Shown: in pieces, positions 63,464 to 64,000 of the stretch | How the letters are laid out: each line of letters starts with the position of its first letter | Position numbering within the stretch: the stretch's first letter is position 1 | NCBI GenBank assembly: GCA_038202885.1 | Contig: JBBREP010000005.1 | Location: 17,119-81,118 of the forward strand | Direction of reading: 5' to 3' | From: JBBREP01 sp038202885 | Lineage (GTDB): Bacteria > Actinomycetota > Acidimicrobiia > IMCC26256 > PALSA-610 | DNA length: 64,000 bases | Made by a program: the position numbers and the translations under genes | Notes under the pieces: model-generated | The model's database searches: none | Seen by the model: the letters and a program-made list of their open reading frames with translations, nothing else | Told to the model about the DNA's origin: nothing

Positions 63464-64000
63464 ATGCGTAGTGGCGGTTGGTGTCTGGCGGTTGCCTTGT
63501 TCGTCCCGACTGCGATCGTGAGTTCGCCGCACGTGAGCGAGGCCGCGCCGCGCTCGAGTAGCGCCGCGCGGCTGGCGACCAAAGTCGGTGCGGCGCCGCT
63601 CGCGGCCAAGGCCGCGGCGCACCATCCTGACTTCAACCGCGACGGGTACGCCGACGTGGTGATCGGTGCCCCCGGCGACGCCGTGGCGGGTGCGAATTTC
63701 GCCGGTGGCGTGTGGGCGGTCTACGGGGGCCCGCACGGTGCCAATACCGGGAACCGGCACGCGTACTTCACCGGGGCGTCGATCGGCCGAGGCGCATCGT
63801 CGGGCACGAACGACTCGCTTGGGTGGACCTGGGCCTCGGGCGACTTCAACGGTGACGGCTACGACGACCTCGCCGTCACCGCGATCGGTAAGACGGTCAA
63901 CGGCCACGACCACGCGGGCGCCGTCGTCGTGCTGTACGGATCGGCGTTCGGGCTCGTGACGTCGAACGCGCAGTTCTTCACCGAGGACACGAGCGGCATG
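63464..64000 (+). CDS. Secreted FG-GAP (integrin alpha-like) repeat protein, cut by window edge
   Basis: A reading frame from ATG 63464 that runs to the end of the window. A signal-peptide-like N-terminus (WCLAVALFVPTAIVSS, cut near EAAP) precedes FG-GAP repeats with calcium-binding loops DFNRDGYADVVIGAPGD and DFNGDGYDDLAVTAIG. These blades form a beta-propeller typical of cell-surface adhesins or polysaccharide-binding proteins. 179 codons are visible; the C-terminus is outside. Divergent from the YANVVATLAL-family protein gene. Confidence 0.88.
   Translation, partial: MRSGGWCLAVALFVPTAIVSSPHVSEAAPRSSSAARLATKVGAAPLAAKAAAHHPDFNRDGYADVVIGAPGDAVAGANFAGGVWAVYGGPHGANTGNRHAYFTGASIGRGASSGTNDSLGWTWASGDFNGDGYDDLAVTAIGKTVNGHDHAGAVVVLYGSAFGLVTSNAQFFTEDTSGM

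Overview
The window reads as a chromosomal segment of a high-GC actinobacterium. A 20S proteasome (prcB, prcA) lies beside the Pup ligase pafA and the WYL pair pafB/pafC, then tatA, tatC and helY, the order known from Mycobacterium. The Thr-rich tails, the paired ferritin-like proteins and the collagen-like-family surface protein would fit Acidimicrobiia, but that placement is inference. No rRNA, tRNA, CRISPR array, prophage or insertion sequence was seen. Genes are tightly packed, with many 4-nt ATGA/GTGA overlaps that decide start codons.

Layout. 1-10.8 kb is the proteasome/Pup/Tat block, mostly on the minus strand (prcB-prcA, pafA-pafB-pafC-lepB, tatA-tatC-membrane protein-helY), with a glycerophosphodiesterase and a DUF2007-like gene on plus; pup and dop are absent here. 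10.8-15.7 kb is a four-gene operon (DUF1214 protein, Rieske oxygenase, atypical SDR, CaiB-type CoA transferase) that looks catabolic. 15.8-18.8 kb holds a metallophosphoesterase, an SDR lacking its cofactor-binding glycine motif and a MOSC protein. 18.8-23 kb carries two ABC exporter modules. 23.1-26.8 kb has thrH, a WYL regulator with a clear operator-like inverted repeat, and an ECF sigma factor/YCII pair. 26.9-30.9 kb encodes a three-subunit molybdenum hydroxylase. 31-34.4 kb encodes GH29 and GH4 glycosidases and a Ddn-type flavin/F420 enzyme. 34.4-36.1 kb encodes a cupredoxin and two ferritin-like proteins, the first broken by what looks like a micro-inversion plus deletion.

36.1-42.5 kb holds an MscS channel, a luciferase-like monooxygenase, a large methyltransferase and an XPB-like helicase. 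42.7-48.3 kb is one giant secreted protein of 1853 residues: fibrinogen-like domain, beta-propeller, FN3, LamG, five PKD domains and two copies of a jelly-roll-like domain that occurs twice more in a secreted phosphoesterase at 58.1-60.4 kb. 48.3-57.7 kb has a cupin, a cysteine-less DksA-like protein, a third ABC exporter, hydrolases, a Vms1/eRF1-like protein, an amino acid permease and an orphan pseudopilin. 60.4-64 kb has a putative zincin lipoprotein, an aminoglycoside-phosphotransferase-like kinase and two surface proteins, the last (FG-GAP) cut by the window edge.

Most noteworthy are the ferritin-like locus rearrangement (a 96-bp segment whose antisense strand encodes the expected C-terminus of the gene it interrupts), the SDR that lost TGxxxGxG, the shared domain linking the two large secreted proteins, a duplicated 45-nt inverted-repeat element, and a sigma-factor gene whose expected GTG start reads GTA. 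No wholly new multi-gene system could be demonstrated from sequence alone.
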